The notes under the pieces were generated by a model. The model searched no databases and was not told where the DNA came from. It was given only the letters and a program-made list of their open reading frames with translations. Shown piece after piece: positions 29,869-43,620 of a DNA stretch of 64,000 nucleotides; the first letter of the stretch is position 1, and every line of letters begins with the position of its first letter. Made by a program: the position numbers and the translations under genes. This stretch comes from Sipunculus nudus (Eukaryota > Annelida > Sipuncula > Golfingiida > Sipunculidae), in the NCBI GenBank assembly GCA_026874595.1, contig CM049311.1, forward strand, positions 51,649,676-51,713,675, read 5' to 3'.

Positions 29869-32800
29869 TCATTAAAATATTCATTCTGTGAGATGTCATC
29901 CAGGTATCATTACAATCATTACAACATTCATTCTGTGAGATGTTATCCATGCATCATTAAAATATTCATTTTGTGAGATGTCATCCAAGTATCATTACAA
30001 TCATTACAACATTCATTCTGTGAGATGTCATCCATGCATCATTACAACATTCATTCTGTGAGATGTCATCCATGCATCATTAAAATATTCATTTTGTGAG
30101 ATGTCATCCATGCATCATTACAACATTAATTCTGTGAGATGTCATCCAGATATCATTATAATATTTATTTTGTGAGATGTCATCCATCCATCATTACAAT
30201 ATTCTCTCTGTGAGATGTCATCCAGGTATCATTACAATCATTACAACATTCATTCTGTAAGATGTCATCCATGCATCATTAAAATATTCATTCTGTGAGA
30301 TGTCATCCAGGTATCATTACAATCATTACAACATTCATTCTGTGAGATGTCATCCATGAATCATTACAATATTCATTCTGTGAGATGCCATCCACGCATC
30401 ATTAAAAATATTCATTCTGTGAGATGTCATCCATGCATCATTACAACATTTATTCTGTGAGATGTCATCCATGTATCTTTACAACATTACTTCAGTGAGA
30501 TGTAATCAATGCATCATTACAACATTCATTCTGTGAGATGTCATCCATGCATCATTCTAACATTAATTCTGTGAGATGTCATCCATGCATATTTACAACA
30601 TTAATTCAGTGAGATGTCATCCATGCATCATTACAATATTCATTCTGTGAGATGTCATCCATGCATCATTAAAATATTCATTCTGTGAGATGTCATCCAT
30701 GCATCATTACAACATTAATTCTGTGAGATGTCATCCATGCATCTTTAAAACATTAATTCAGTGAGATGTCATCAATCCATCATTACAACATTCATTCTGT
30801 GAGATGTCAACAATGCATCATTATAACATTCATTCTGTGAGATGACATCCAGGTATCATTATAATATTCATTCTGTGAGATGTCATCCATGCATCATTAA
30901 GATATTCATTCTGTGATATGTCATCCATGCATCTTTACAACATTAATTCAGTGAGATGTTATCCATGCATAATTACAATATTCATTCTGTGAGATGTCAT
31001 CCATGCATCATTACAACATTCATTCTGTGAGATGTCATCCATGCATCATTACAACATTCATTCTGTGAGATGTCATCAATGCATTATTACAACATTAATT
31101 TTGTGAGATTTCTTCCATGCATCATTACAACATTAATTCTGTGAGATGTCATCCATGAATCATTACAACATTCATTCTGTGAGATGTCATCCATGCATCA
31201 TTACAACATTCATTCTGTGAGATGTCATCTATGCATCATTAAAATATTCATTCTGTGAGATGTCATCCAGGTATCATTACAATCATTACAACATTCATTC
31301 TGTGAGATGTTATCCATGCATCATTAAAATATTCATTTTGTGAGATGTCATCCAAGTATCATTACAATCATTACAACATTCATTCTGTGAGATGTCATCC
31401 ATGCATCATTACAACATTCATTCTGTGAGATGTCATCCATGCATCATTAAAATATTCATTTTGTGAGATGTCATCCATGCATCATTACAACATTAATTCT
31501 GTGAGATGTCATCCAGATATCATTACAATATTTATTTTGTGAGATGTCATCCATCCATCATTACAATATTCTCTCTGTGAGATGTCATCCAGGTATCATT
31601 ACAATCATTACAACATTCATTCTGTGAGATGTCATCCATGCATCATTAAAATATTCATTCTGTGAGATGTCATCCAGTTATCATTACAATCATTGCAACA
31701 TTCATTCTGTGAGATGTCATCCATGAATCATTACAATATTCATTCTGTGAGATGTCATCCAGGCATGATTACAACATTAATTCTGTGAGATTTCTTCCAT
31801 GCATCATTACAACATTCATTTTGTGAGATGTCATCCATGCATCATTACAACATTAATTAAGTGAGATGTCTTCCAGACATCATTACAATATTCATTTTGT
31901 GAGATGTCATCCATCCATCATTACAATATTCATTCTGTAAGATGTCATCCAGGCATCATTACAACATTCAATCTGTGAGATGTCATCCATGCATCATTAA
32001 AATATTCATTTTGTGAGATGTCATCCAAGTATCATTACAATCATTACAACATTCATTCTGTGAGATGTCATCCATGCATCATTACAACATTCATTCTGTG
32101 AGATGTCATCCATGCATCATTAAAATATTCATTTTGTGAGATGTCATCCATGCATCATTACAACATTAATTCTCTGAGATGTCATCCAGATATCATTACA
32201 ATATTTATTTTGTGAGATGTCATCCATCCATCATTACAACATTCATTCTGTGAGATGTCATCCATGCATCATTACAACATTCATATTGTGAGATTTCAAC
32301 CATGCATCATTACAACATTAATTCAGTGAGATGTCGTCCATGCATCATTAAAAATATTCATTCTGTGAGATGTCATCCATGGATCATTACAACATTAATT
32401 CTGTGAGATGTCATCCATGCATCTTTACAACATTAATTCAGTGAGATGTCATTAATGCATCATTACAACATTTGTTCTGTGAGATGTCATCCATGTATCA
32501 TTAAAATATTCATTCTGTGATATGTCATCCATGCATCATTCTAACATTAATTCTGTGAGATGTCATCCATGCATCTTTACAACATTAATTCAGTGAGATG
32601 TCATCCAGGCATCATTACAATATTCATTCTGTGAGATGTCATCCATGCATCATTAAAATATTCATTCTGTGAGATGTCATCCATGCATCATTACAACATT
32701 AATTCTGTGAGATGTCATCCATGCATCTTTAAAACATTAATTCAGTGAGATGTCATCAATCCATCATTACAACATTCATTCTGTGAGATGTCAACAAGGA

Positions 32801-35800
32801 ATCATTATAACATTCATTCTGTGAGATGACATCCAGGTATCATTATAATATTCATTCTGTGAGATGTCATCCATGCATCATTAAAATATTCATTCTGTGA
32901 TATGTCATCCATGCATCTTTACAACATTAATTCAGTGAGATGTTATCCATGCATAATTACAATATTCATTCTGTGAGATGTCATCCATGCATCATTACAA
33001 CATTCATTCTGTGAGATGTCATCCATGCATCATTACAACATTCATTCTGTGAGATGTCATCCATGCATCATTACAACATTCATTCTGTGAGATGTCATCT
33101 ATGCATCATTAAAATATTCATTCTGTGAGATGTCATCCAGGTATCATTACAATCATTACAACATTCATTCTGTGAGATGTTATCCATGCATCATTAAAAT
33201 ATTCATTTTGTGAGATGTCATCCAAGTATCATTACAATCATTACAACATTCATTCTGTGAGATGTCATCCATGCATCATTACAACATTCATTCTGTGAGA
33301 TGTCATCCATGCATCATTAAAATATTCATTTTGTGAGATGTCATCCATGCATCATTACAACATTAATTCTGTGAGATGTCATCCAGATATCATTACAATA
33401 TTTATTTTGTGAGATGTCATCCATCCATCATTACAATATTCTCTCTGTGAGATGTCATCCAGGTATCATTACTATCATTACAACATTCATTCTGTGGGAT
33501 GTCATCCATGCATCATTAAAATATTCATTCTGTGAGATGTCATCCAGGTATCATTACAATCATTACAACATTCATTCTGTGAGATGTCATCCATGAATCA
33601 TTACAATATTCATTCTGTGAGATGTCACCCAGGCATGATTACAACATTAATTCTGTGAGATTTCTTCCATTCATCATTACAACATTCATTTTGTGAGATG
33701 TCATCCATGCATCATTACAACATTAATTAAGTGAGATGTCTTCCAGACATCATTACAATATTCATTTTGTGAGATGTCATCCATCCATCATTACAATATT
33801 CATTCTGTGAGATGTCATCCAGGCATCATTACAACATTCAATCTGTGAGATGTCATCCAGGCATCATTACAACATTCTTTCTGTGAGATGTCATCCATGC
33901 ATCATTACAACATTCATTTTGTGAGATGTCATCCATGCATCATTACAACATTAATTGTGTGAGATGGCATCCATGCATCATTAAAATATTCATTCTGTGA
34001 GATGTCATCCAGGTATCATTACAACATTCATTCTGTGAGATGTCATCCAGGTATCTTTACAACATTATTTCTGTGAGATTTCTTCCATGCATCATTACAT
34101 CATTAATTCTCTGAGATGTCATCCAGGCATCATTACAACATTCATTCTGTGAGATGTCATCCAGGCATCATTACAACATTCATTGTGTGAGATGTCATCC
34201 AGGTATCATTACAATATTCATTCTGTGAGATGTCATCCATGCATCATTAAAATATTCATTCTGTGATATGTCATCCATGCATCTTTACAACATTAATTCA
34301 GTGAGATGTTATCCATGCATAATTACAATATTCATTCTGTGAGATGTCATCCATGCATCATTACAACATTCATTCTGTGAGATGTCATCCACGCATCTTT
34401 ACAACATTAATTCAGTGAGATGTCATCCAGGTATCATTACAATATTCATTCTGTGAGATGTCATCCATGCATCATTAAAATATTCATTCTGTGAGAGGTC
34501 ATTCATGCATCATTACAACATTAATTCTGTGAGATGTCATCCAGATATCATTACAATATTTATTTTGTGAGATGTCATCCATCAATCATTACAATATTCT
34601 CTCTGTGAGATGTCATCCAGGTATCATTACAATCATTATAACATTCATTCTGTGAGATGTCATCCATGCATCATTAAAATATTCATTCTGTGAGATGTCA
34701 TCCAGGTATCATTACAATCATTACAACATTCATTCTGTGAGATGTCATCCATGAATCATTACAATATTCATTCTGTGAGATGTCATCCAGGCATGATTAC
34801 AACATTAATTCTGTGAGATTTCTTCCATGCATCATTACAACATTCATTTTGTGAGATGTCATCCATGCATCATTACAACATTAATTAAGTGAGATGTCTT
34901 CCAGACATCATTACCATATTTATTTTGTGAGATGTCATCCATCCATCATTACAATATTCATTCTGTGAGATGTCATCCAGGCATCATTACAACGTTCAAT
35001 CTGTGAGATGTCATCCAGGGATCATTACAACATTCTTTCTGTGAGATGTCATCCATGCATCATTACAACATTCATTTTGTGAGATGTAATCAATGCATCA
35101 TAACAACATTCATTCTGTGAGATGTCATCCATGCATCATTACAACATTAATTCTGTGAGATGGCATCCATGCATCATTAAAATATTCATTCTGTGAGATG
35201 TCATCCAGGTATCATTACAACATTCATTCTGTGAGATGTCATCCAGGTATCTTTACAACATTAATTCTGTGAGATTTCTTCCATGCATCATTACAACATT
35301 AATTCTGTGAGATGTCATCCAGGCATCATTACAACATTCATTCTGTGAGATGTCATCCAGGCATCATTACAACATTCATTCTGTGAGATGTCATCCAGGT
35401 ATCATTACAATATTCATTCTGTGAGATGTCATCCATGCATCATTAAAATATTCATTCTGTTATATGTCATCCATGCATCTTTACAACATTAATTCAGTGA
35501 GATGTTATCCATGCACAATTACAATATTCATTCTGTGAGATGTCATCCATGCATCATTACAACATTCATTCTGTGAGATGTCATCCATGCATCTTTACAA
35601 CATTAATTCAGTGAGATGTCATCCAGGTATCATTACAATATTCATTCTGTGAGATGTCATCCATGCATCATTAAAATATTCATTCTGTGAGAGGTCATCC
35701 ATGCATCATTACAACATTCATTCTGTGAGAGGTCATCCATGCATCATTAAAATATTCATTTTGTGAGATGTCATCCATGCATCATTACAACATTAATTCT

Positions 35801-38398
35801 GTGAGATGTCATCCAGATATCATTACAATATTTATTTTGTGAGATGTCATCCATTCATCATTACAATATTCTCTCTGTGAGATGTCATCCAGGTATCATT
35901 ACAATCATTACAACATTCATTCTGTGAGATGTCATCCATGCATCATTAAAATATTCATTCTGTGAGATGTCATCCAGGTATCATTACTATCATTACAACA
36001 TTCATTCTGTGAGATGTCATCCATGCATCATTAAAATATTCATTCTGTGAGATGTCATCCAGGTATCATTACAATCATTACAACATTCATTCTGTGAGAT
36101 GTCATCCATGAATCATTACAATATTCATTCTGTGAGATGTCACCCAGGCATGATTACAACATTAATTCTGTGAGATTTCTTCCATGCATCATTACAACAT
36201 TCATTTTGTGAGATGTCATCCATGCATCATTACAACATTAATTAAGTGAGATGTCTTCCAGACATCATTACAATATTCATTTTGTGAGATGCCATCCATC
36301 CATCATTACAATATTCATTCTGTGAGATGTCATCCAGGCATCATTACAACATTCAATCTGTGAGATGTCATCCAGGCATCATTACAACATTCTTTCTGTG
36401 AGATGTCATCCATGCATCATTACAACATTCATTTTGTGAGATGTCATCCATGCATCATTACAACATTAATTCTGTGAGATGGCATCCATGCATCATTAAA
36501 ATATTCATTCTGTGAGATGTCATCCAGGTATCATTACAACATTCATTCTGTGAGATGTCATCCAGGTATCTTTACAACATTATTTCTGTGAGATTTCTTC
36601 CATGCATCATTACAACATTAATTCTCTGAGATGTCATCCAGGCATCATTACAACATTCATTCTGTGAGATGTCATCCAGGCATCATTACAACATTCATTG
36701 TGTGAGATGTCATCCAGGTATCATTACAATATTCATTCTGTGAGATGTCATCCATGCATCATTAAAATATTCATTCTGTGATATGTCATCCATGCATCTT
36801 TACAACATTAATTCAGTGAGATGTTATCCATCCATAATTACAATATTCATTCTGTGAGATGTCATCCATGCATCATTACAACATTCATTCTGTGAGAGGT
36901 CATCCACGCTTCTTTACAACATTAATTCAGTGAGATGTCATCCAGGTATCATTACAATATTCATTCTGTGAGATGTCATCCATGCATCATTAAAATATTC
37001 ATTCTGTGAGAGGTCATCCATGCATCATTACAACATTCATTCTGTGAGAGGTCATCCATGCATCATTAAAATATTCATTTTGTGAGATGTCATCCATGCA
37101 TCATTACAACATTAATTCTGTGAGATGTCATCCAGATATCATTACAATATTTATTTTGTGAGATGTCATCCATCCATCATTACAATATTCTCTCTGCGAG
37201 ATGTCATCCAGGTATCATTACAATCATTATAACATTCATTCTGTGAGATGTCATCCATGCATCATTAAAATATTCATTCTGTGAGATGTCATCCATGAAT
37301 CATTACAATATTCATTCTGTGAGAAGTCATCCAGGCATGATTACAACATTAATTCTGTGAGATTTCTTCCATGCATCATTACAACATTCATTTTGTGAGA
37401 TGTCATCCATGCATCATTACAACATTAATTAAGTGAGATGTCTTCCAGACATCATTACCATATTTATTTTGTGAGATGTCATCCATCCATCATTACAATA
37501 TTCATTCTGTGAGATGTCATCCAGGCATCATTACAACGTTCAATCTGTGAGATGTCATCCAGGGATCATTACAACATTCTTTCTGTGAGATGTCATCCAT
37601 GCATCATTACAACATTCATTTTGTGAGATGTCATCCATGCATCATAACAACATTCATTCTGTGAGATGTCATCCATGCATCATTACAACATTAATTCTGT
37701 GAGATGGCATACATGCATCATTAAAATATTCATTCTGTGAGATGTCATCCAGGTATCATTACAACATTCATTCTGTGAGATGTCATCCAGGTATCTTTAC
37801 AACATTAATTCTGTGAGATTTCTTCCATGCATCATTACAACATTAATTCTGTGAGATGTCATCCAGGCATCATTACAACATTCATTCTGTGAGATGTCAT
37901 CCAGGCATCATTACAACATTCATTCTGTGAGATGTCATCCAGGTATCATTACAATATTCATTCTGTGAGATGTCATCCATGCATCATTAAAATATTCATT
38001 CTGTTATATGTCATCCATGCATCTTTACAACATTAATTCAGTGAGATGTTATCCATGCACAATTACAATATTCATTCTGTGAGATGTCATCCATGCATCA
38101 TTACAACATTCATTCTGTGAGATGTCATCCATGCATCTTTACAACATTAATTCAGTGAGATGTCATCCAGGTATCATTACAATATTCATTCTGTGAGATG
38201 TCATCCATGCATCATTAAAATATTCATTCTGTGAGAGGTCATCCATGCATCATTACAACATTCATTCTGTGAGAGGTCATCCATGCATCATTAAAATATT
38301 CATTTTGTGAGATGTCATCCATGCATCATTACAACATTAATTCTGTGAGATGTCATCCAGATATCATTACAATATTTATTTTGTGAGATGTCATCCAT
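29869..38398. repeat. Higher-order satellite unit B, copy 2
   Basis: Second tandem copy of unit B, about 8.53 kb. Relative to copy 1 it has lost 76 bp (two monomers, near 34,500), lacks the 380-bp duplication, and carries 114 bp (three monomers, about 35,680-35,793) absent from copy 1. The arithmetic closes: 8,960-76 = 8,884, and 8,884-380+114 = 8,618, the offset measured downstream. Homology to B1 ends at about 38,398, where a CCATTCATCATTACAA monomer is followed by different neighbours. Confidence 0.82.
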
Positions 38399-41300
38399 TC
38401 ATCATTACAACATTAATTCTGTGAGATGGCATCCATGCATCATTAAAATATTCATTCTGTGAGATGTCATCCATGCATCATTACAACATTCATTCTGTGA
38501 GATGTCATCCAGGTATCTTTACAACATTAACTCTGTGAGATTTCTTCCATGCATCATTACAACATTAATTCTGTGAGATGTCATCCAGGCATCATTACAA
38601 CATTCATTCTGTGAGATGTAATCCAGGCTTCATTACTACATTCATTCTGTGAGATGTTTTCCATGCATCATTAAAATATTCATTCTGTGAGATGTCATCC
38701 AGGTATCATTACAATCATTACAATATTCATTCTGTGAGATGTCATCCAGGCATCATTACAACATTCATTCTGTGAGATGTCATCCATGAATCATTACAAC
38801 ATTCATTCTGTGAGATGTCATCCATGCATCATTAAAATATTCATTCTGTGAGATGTCATCCAGGTATCATTACAATCATTACAACATTCATTCTGTGAGA
38901 TGTCATCAATGAATCATTACAATATTCATTCTGTGAGATGTCATCCAGGCATGATTACAACATTAATTCTGTGAGATTTCTTCCATGCATCATTACAACA
39001 TTCATTTTGTGAGATGTCATCCATGCATCATTACAACATTAATTAAGTGAGATGTCTTCCAGACATCATTACAATATTCATTTTGTGAGATGTCATCCAT
39101 CCATCATTACAATATTCATTCTGTGAGATGTCATCCAGGCATCATTACAACATTCAATCTGTGAGATGTCATCCAGGCATCATTACAACATTCTTTCTGT
39201 GAGATGTCATCCATGCATCATTACAACATTCATTTTGTGAGATGTCATCCATGCATCATTACAACATTAATTCTGTGAGATGGCATCCATGCATCATTAA
39301 AATATTCATTCTGTGAGATGTCATCCATGCATCATTACAACATTCATTCTGTGAGATGTCATCCAGGTATCTTTACAACATTAATTCTGTGAGATTTCTT
39401 CCATGCATCATTACAACATTAATTCTGTGAGATGTCATCCAGGCATCATTACAACATTCATTCTGTGAGATGTCATCCAGGCATCATTACAACATTCATT
39501 CTGTAAGATGTCATCCAGGTATCATTACAATTTCATTCTGTGAGATGTCATCCATGCATCATTAAAATATTCATTCTGTGATATGTCATCCATGCATCTT
39601 TACAACATTAATTCAGTGAGATGTTATCTATGTATCATTACAATATTCATTCTGTGAGATGTCATCCATTCATCATTACAACATTCATTCTGTGAGATGT
39701 CATCCAGGTATCTTTACAACATGAATTCGGTGAGATGTCATCCATGCATCATTACAACATTAATTATGTGAGATTTCTTCCATGCATCATTACAACATTA
39801 ATTCTGTGAGATGTCATCCAGGCATCATTACAACAATCATTCTGTGAGATGTCATCCAGGCATCATTGCAACATTCATTTTGTCAGATGTCATCCATGCA
39901 TCATTACAACATTCATTCTGTGAGATGTCATCCAGGCATCATTAAAATATTCATTTTGTGAGATGTCATCCATGCATCATTACAACATTAATTCTGTGAG
40001 ATGTCATCCATGCATCATAACAACATTAATTCAGTGAGATGTCATCCAGACATCATTACAAAAGTCATTTTGTGAGATGTCATCCATGCATCATTATAAT
40101 CTTCATTCTGTGAGATGTCATCCAGGTATCATTACAATCATTACAACATTCATTTTGTGAGATGTCATCCATGCATCATTAAAATATTCATTCTGTGAGA
40201 TGTCATCCAGGTATCATTACAATCATTACAACATTCATTCTGTGAGATGTCATCCATTAATCATTACAACATTTATTCTGTGAGATTTCACCCAGGCATG
40301 ATTACAACATTTATTCTGTGAGATTTCTTCCATGCATCATTACAACATTTCTGTGAGATGTCATCCATGCATCATTACAACATTCATTTTTGTGAGATGT
40401 CATCCATGCATCATTACAACATTCATTTTGGTAGATGTAATCCATGCATCATTACAACATTCATTCTGTGAGATGTCATCCAGGCATCATCACAACAATC
40501 ATTCTGTGAAATGACATCCAGGCATCATTACAACATTAATTCTGTGAGATGTCATCCAGGCATCATTACAACATTCATTCTGTGAGATGTAATCCAGGCT
40601 TCATTACTACATTCATTCTGTGAGATGTTTTCCATGCATCATTAAAATATTCATTCTGTGAGATGTCATCCAGGTATCATTACAATCATTACAATATTCA
40701 TTCTGTGAGATGTCATCCAGGCATCATTACAACATTCATTCTGTGAGATGTCATCCATGAATCATTACAACATTCATTCTGTGAGATGTCATCCAGGCAT
40801 CATTACAACATTGATTCTGTGAGATGTCATCCAGGCATCATTACAACATTCATTTTGTGAGATGTCATCCATGCATCATTACAACATTCATTCTGTGAGA
40901 TGTCATCCATGCATCATTAAAATATTCATTCTGTGAGATGTCATCCAGGTATCATTACAATCATTACAACATTCATTCTGTGAGATGTCATCCATGCATC
41001 ATTACAATCATTACAACATTCATTCTGTGAGATGTCATCCAGGCATGATTACAACATTAATTCTGTGAGATTTCTTCCAGGCATGATTACAACATTCATT
41101 CTGTGAGATGTCATCCAGGCATCATTACAACATTCATTTTGTGAGATGTTATCCAGGCATCATTACAACATTCATTCTGTGAGATGTCATCCAGGTATCA
41201 TTACAATCATTACAATATTCATTCTGTGAGATGTCATCCATGCATCATTACAACATTCAATCTGTGAGATGTCATCCATGCATCTTTACAACATTAATTC

Positions 41301-41600
41301 TGTGAGATGTCATCCATGCATCATTACAACATTCAATCTGTGAGATGTCATCCAGGCATGATTACAACATTAATTCTGTGAGATTTCTTCCAGGCATGAT
41401 TACAACATTCATTCTGTGAGATGTCATCCAGGCATCATTACAACATTCATTTTGTGAGATGTTATCCAGGCATCATTACAACATTCATTCTGTGAGATGT
41501 CATCCAGGTATCATTACAATCATTACAATATTCATTCTGTGAGATGTCATCCATGCATCTTTACAACATTCAATCTGTGAGATGTCATCAAGGCATCATT
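38399..41600. repeat. Satellite tail with short local duplications
   Basis: The same 38-bp monomers continue but without the ~9-kb order. Only shorter duplications are visible: a block around 38,540-38,820 matches 40,510-40,790 at offset 1,971 (GTGAGATGTA at 38611/40582), and 41,040-41,220 is repeated at offset 313 (CAGGCATG at 41040/41353). This is the expected behaviour near an array edge, where unequal exchange is less frequent. Confidence 0.75.
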
Positions 41601-41762
41601 TTAACATTAATTCTGTGAGATGTATCTATGTTATCCATTCATCATTACATATTTATGTTGTGAGATGTCTCGATGTTATCCATGCATGATTGCAACATTC
41701 ATTCTGTGAGATGTCAATATATTATCCATACATCATTTCAACATTCAATCTGAGAGATGCCA
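41601..41762. repeat. Degenerate edge monomers of the satellite
   Basis: The last four or so monomers are the most diverged in the array. They carry an extended form around GATGTATCTATGTTATCC (about 41,619) and GATGTCTCGATGTTATCC (about 41,664). The same TATCTATGTTATCC form appears inside the array only in a few landmark monomers (3629, 12980). Recognisable monomer sequence ends near 41,762, and unique sequence follows. Confidence 0.75.
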
Positions 41763-42014
41763 GTTTTGTGTCGTTGGTTATTTATGATAAGGGCTTCCAT
41801 ACACACAATAAATGTCATTCTTTATGGCGCGGTTTGATGTTAAGAAAATGAAGCCCCTACATGAGAGAAAAACTAACAGGGAATAACGTTTTAGTATTAT
41901 AAGGAGGGCTGTCTTTGAGAACTATGTCCCGACCCCAGCCATGTCTACAATAAATCATCGTCTTATCACAGACTGTGAGTCAGCAAAATATACGTTTATC
42001 ATATAAAACACTAA
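41763..42014. other. Unique sequence between satellite and foldback element
   Basis: AT-rich single-copy-looking sequence. I see no open frame, promoter or repeat in it that I can support. Confidence 0.5.
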
Positions 42015-42465
42015 AGCCCAGCATACACGTTACGAATTTTGGATGCGATGGGATAGGATGCAGGATACCACACGAAACCCTGGCTTCTTGCTTCTTATCG
42101 CAACGTGTATGTTGAGATCCGATACGACGTCCTACGATCTTGGCTTTGTATCGTGTCGTTTTTTGTTCGAGCGTGTTCAAAATTTTCGTATCGTAACTGG
42201 CAATCGTTATTCCGCCGCATGAGTGAAAGTCATACCAATAATCTATTCTTCTTCCGTCCGGTAGATCCTCCTCATCGCCACCTTCGCACACGTTACGAAA
42301 TTTGGATTTCTATCGCAACGTCGTATCGTGAATACCCAAGATCCGTTTCGTTATTATTAGGTAGCGATGAAGAGGATCGACCGGACGGAAGAAGAGGAAA
42401 TTTTTCGTGTCGTATCCTGCTTCCTATCCCATCGTATCCAAATTTCGTAACGTGTATGCAAGGCT
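42015..42465. mobile_element. Foldback (TIR/MITE-like) element
   Basis: The outer arms are inverted copies: 42,015-42,077 (starting AGCCCAGCATACACGTTACG) and 42,401-42,465 (ending CGTAACGTGTATGCAAGGCT). Both include GATGGGATAGGA-type sequence next to the tip. A second, inner inverted repeat is exact over 15 bp: CTTCTTCCGTCCGGT at 42,248-42,262 and its complement at 42,380-42,394. Between the inner arms is another tip-like segment (CACGTTACGAAATTTGGAT, near 42,288), as if one copy inserted into or recombined with another. No transposase frame is present, so it is non-autonomous. I see no clear target-site duplication. Short frames on both strands across it come from the palindrome. Confidence 0.72.
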
Positions 42466-42602
42466 AAATAAATAAGCTACGAAGCGCATAAAGCCAATTT
42501 TCTGAGATGTTTAGAACTGTTTCATTGACAGCCATGTTGCTGATCATCATATTTGATGTAATTATCCCATCCCCTTTTGCACGAAATTCATATATTGTAT
42601 GT

Positions 42603-42701
42603 GGAAATACGAAACGGATCTTCGGTATTTACGATATGACGTTGCGATAGAAAATTACAAAATCGAATCGTATCTAAATTTCGTAACATGTACGCTAGGC
42701 T
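42603..42701. mobile_element. Fragment of the same foldback element family
   Basis: The segment carrying ACGAAACGGATCTTCGGTAT, GACGTTGCGATAGAAA and a TTTCGTAAC...AGGCT tip is the inverted counterpart of the internal part of the neighbouring element (42,288-42,350). It keeps one terminal arm only. It could be the far end of a larger element starting at 42,015, with the 42,465 end belonging to a nested copy. Confidence 0.6.
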
Positions 42702-43413
42702 TTAGTGATTGTACCGATATTGAAGGATGTTGTGTCCACGACCAAAAGAGTCTGAACATCCCGGTGTCAAGAGGCTTGCTGCTGGGTTATTGATAGTCGG
42801 ACCGCGTGTTTATATTAACCTTACGACTCCGCGTAAAGGCGGCATCCTTCTTTCTGATCAATCAGCCTCCGGTAAGCAACTCTACAGCTTCTTCTCTCTT
42901 GCCAGCTTTTTTATAATACAAGGCTTTCACGTCGCCTGATTCATTATAAAGTCACTGTGTAAAGTAAAGTTGTGGTCAATTGGCTCAATCTTGTATAATG
43001 AGATAGACCCCGATAAATTGTGTTGTGTTCTGGCTATGTTATATATAAAGGTTAATTAAAGTGTGGGACATTCAATGTAAGACATGTCATTTTGGATCTC
43101 TCTAGTGAGGCTGAACCGTGGAATTGTTAATCACTTCACTTTTATGTCACCGGCGATGTAATATCGCGGCAAGTGACAATGTCCTTGGATTTTCGCCACT
43201 GCGTGGATTACTGATTTACGTCACAGACATGTGGTAATATTACTTTATAAAGTAGCTAATGTAATTGTTACCTCCCTGAGCGACGTCTATCCGCAGCTAT
43301 GTCAATGACTGGAATCAATATACACTGTGAGATGGGCATTATATATATCATGTACACACTACGGACGCCTTCACAGTCACAAAGCCCGGGCTACATACGG
43401 GTCACCACAAGGG
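42702..43413. other. Intergenic or intronic sequence, no gene seen
   Basis: No convincing coding region. A half-palindromic CRE-like site, TTACGTCA, is at 43,216-43,223, and a loose hairpin lies around GTCACCGGCGAT near 43,146. Neither has supporting context. Confidence 0.4.
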
Positions 43414-43620
43414 TTTAGCTTTTAGCTCAGCTTACTGAAAGTACACTAAGCTGTATCGATGGCCCTTCGTCCGCCGTCTGTCAGTCAGTCTGTCCGTTCG
43501 TTAGACTGGCACGTTTTCAAATTAGCCATTGAATATATGGATCTGAAATTCAACATACTGTTTAAAATTCCCAAGTTCTCCCTCCAAGGCCATAACTGGA
43601 CCAATGCGAACTTGGATCAT
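43414..43620 (+). mobile_element. Truncated 5' end of a Helentron-like repeat
   Basis: TTTTAGCTCAGCTTACTG, a short inverted partner (ACACTAAGCT), then a CTTCGTCCGCCGTCTGTC tract mirror the start of the complete element at 55.94 kb (TTTTTAGCTCAGCTGACTG, CATCTGAGCT, GTCCGTCGTCCGTCTGTC). The downstream sequence is different from the 338-bp units there, so this is a related subfamily or a truncated copy. No 3' hairpin end is found nearby. A 75-codon frame from 43,459 runs through this repeat and is not taken as a gene. Confidence 0.6.

Larger units (their letters stand above)
1..41762. repeat. 38-bp satellite DNA array, open at the left edge
   Basis: A single tandem array fills the first 41.8 kb. 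A clean monomer is at 1021-1058: its first half contains GAGATGTCATCCATGCATC and its second half ATTACAACATTCATTCTGT. By hand count the monomer is 38 bp, 14/38 G+C, with no CpG. The GTGAGATGTCATCC core is nearly invariant, while the ATTACAACATTCATT half carries most substitutions (AAAATATT, TTAATTCAG, TTTATTTTG). A 47-bp variant carries an extra 9 bp (AATCATTAC). About 1,050-1,100 monomers fit in the span, assuming an average near 39 bp. No gene, foreign insertion or strand switch interrupts it. Short open frames inside it are products of the repeat and are not genes. The satellite family is not one I recognise by name. Tandem structure is directly visible; chromosomal role is unknown. Confidence 0.98.

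Noticed and set aside
40332-40514. 60-codon open frame in the satellite tail
   Set aside because: Same reason: repeat-derived, with no start context or domain.
1-41762. CRISPR array
   Set aside because: Repeats are directly contiguous with no unique spacers, there are no cas genes, and the flanks are eukaryotic.
41980-42467. Overlapping 103- and 120-codon frames on opposite strands
   Set aside because: They are mirror products of the foldback element's inverted repeats.
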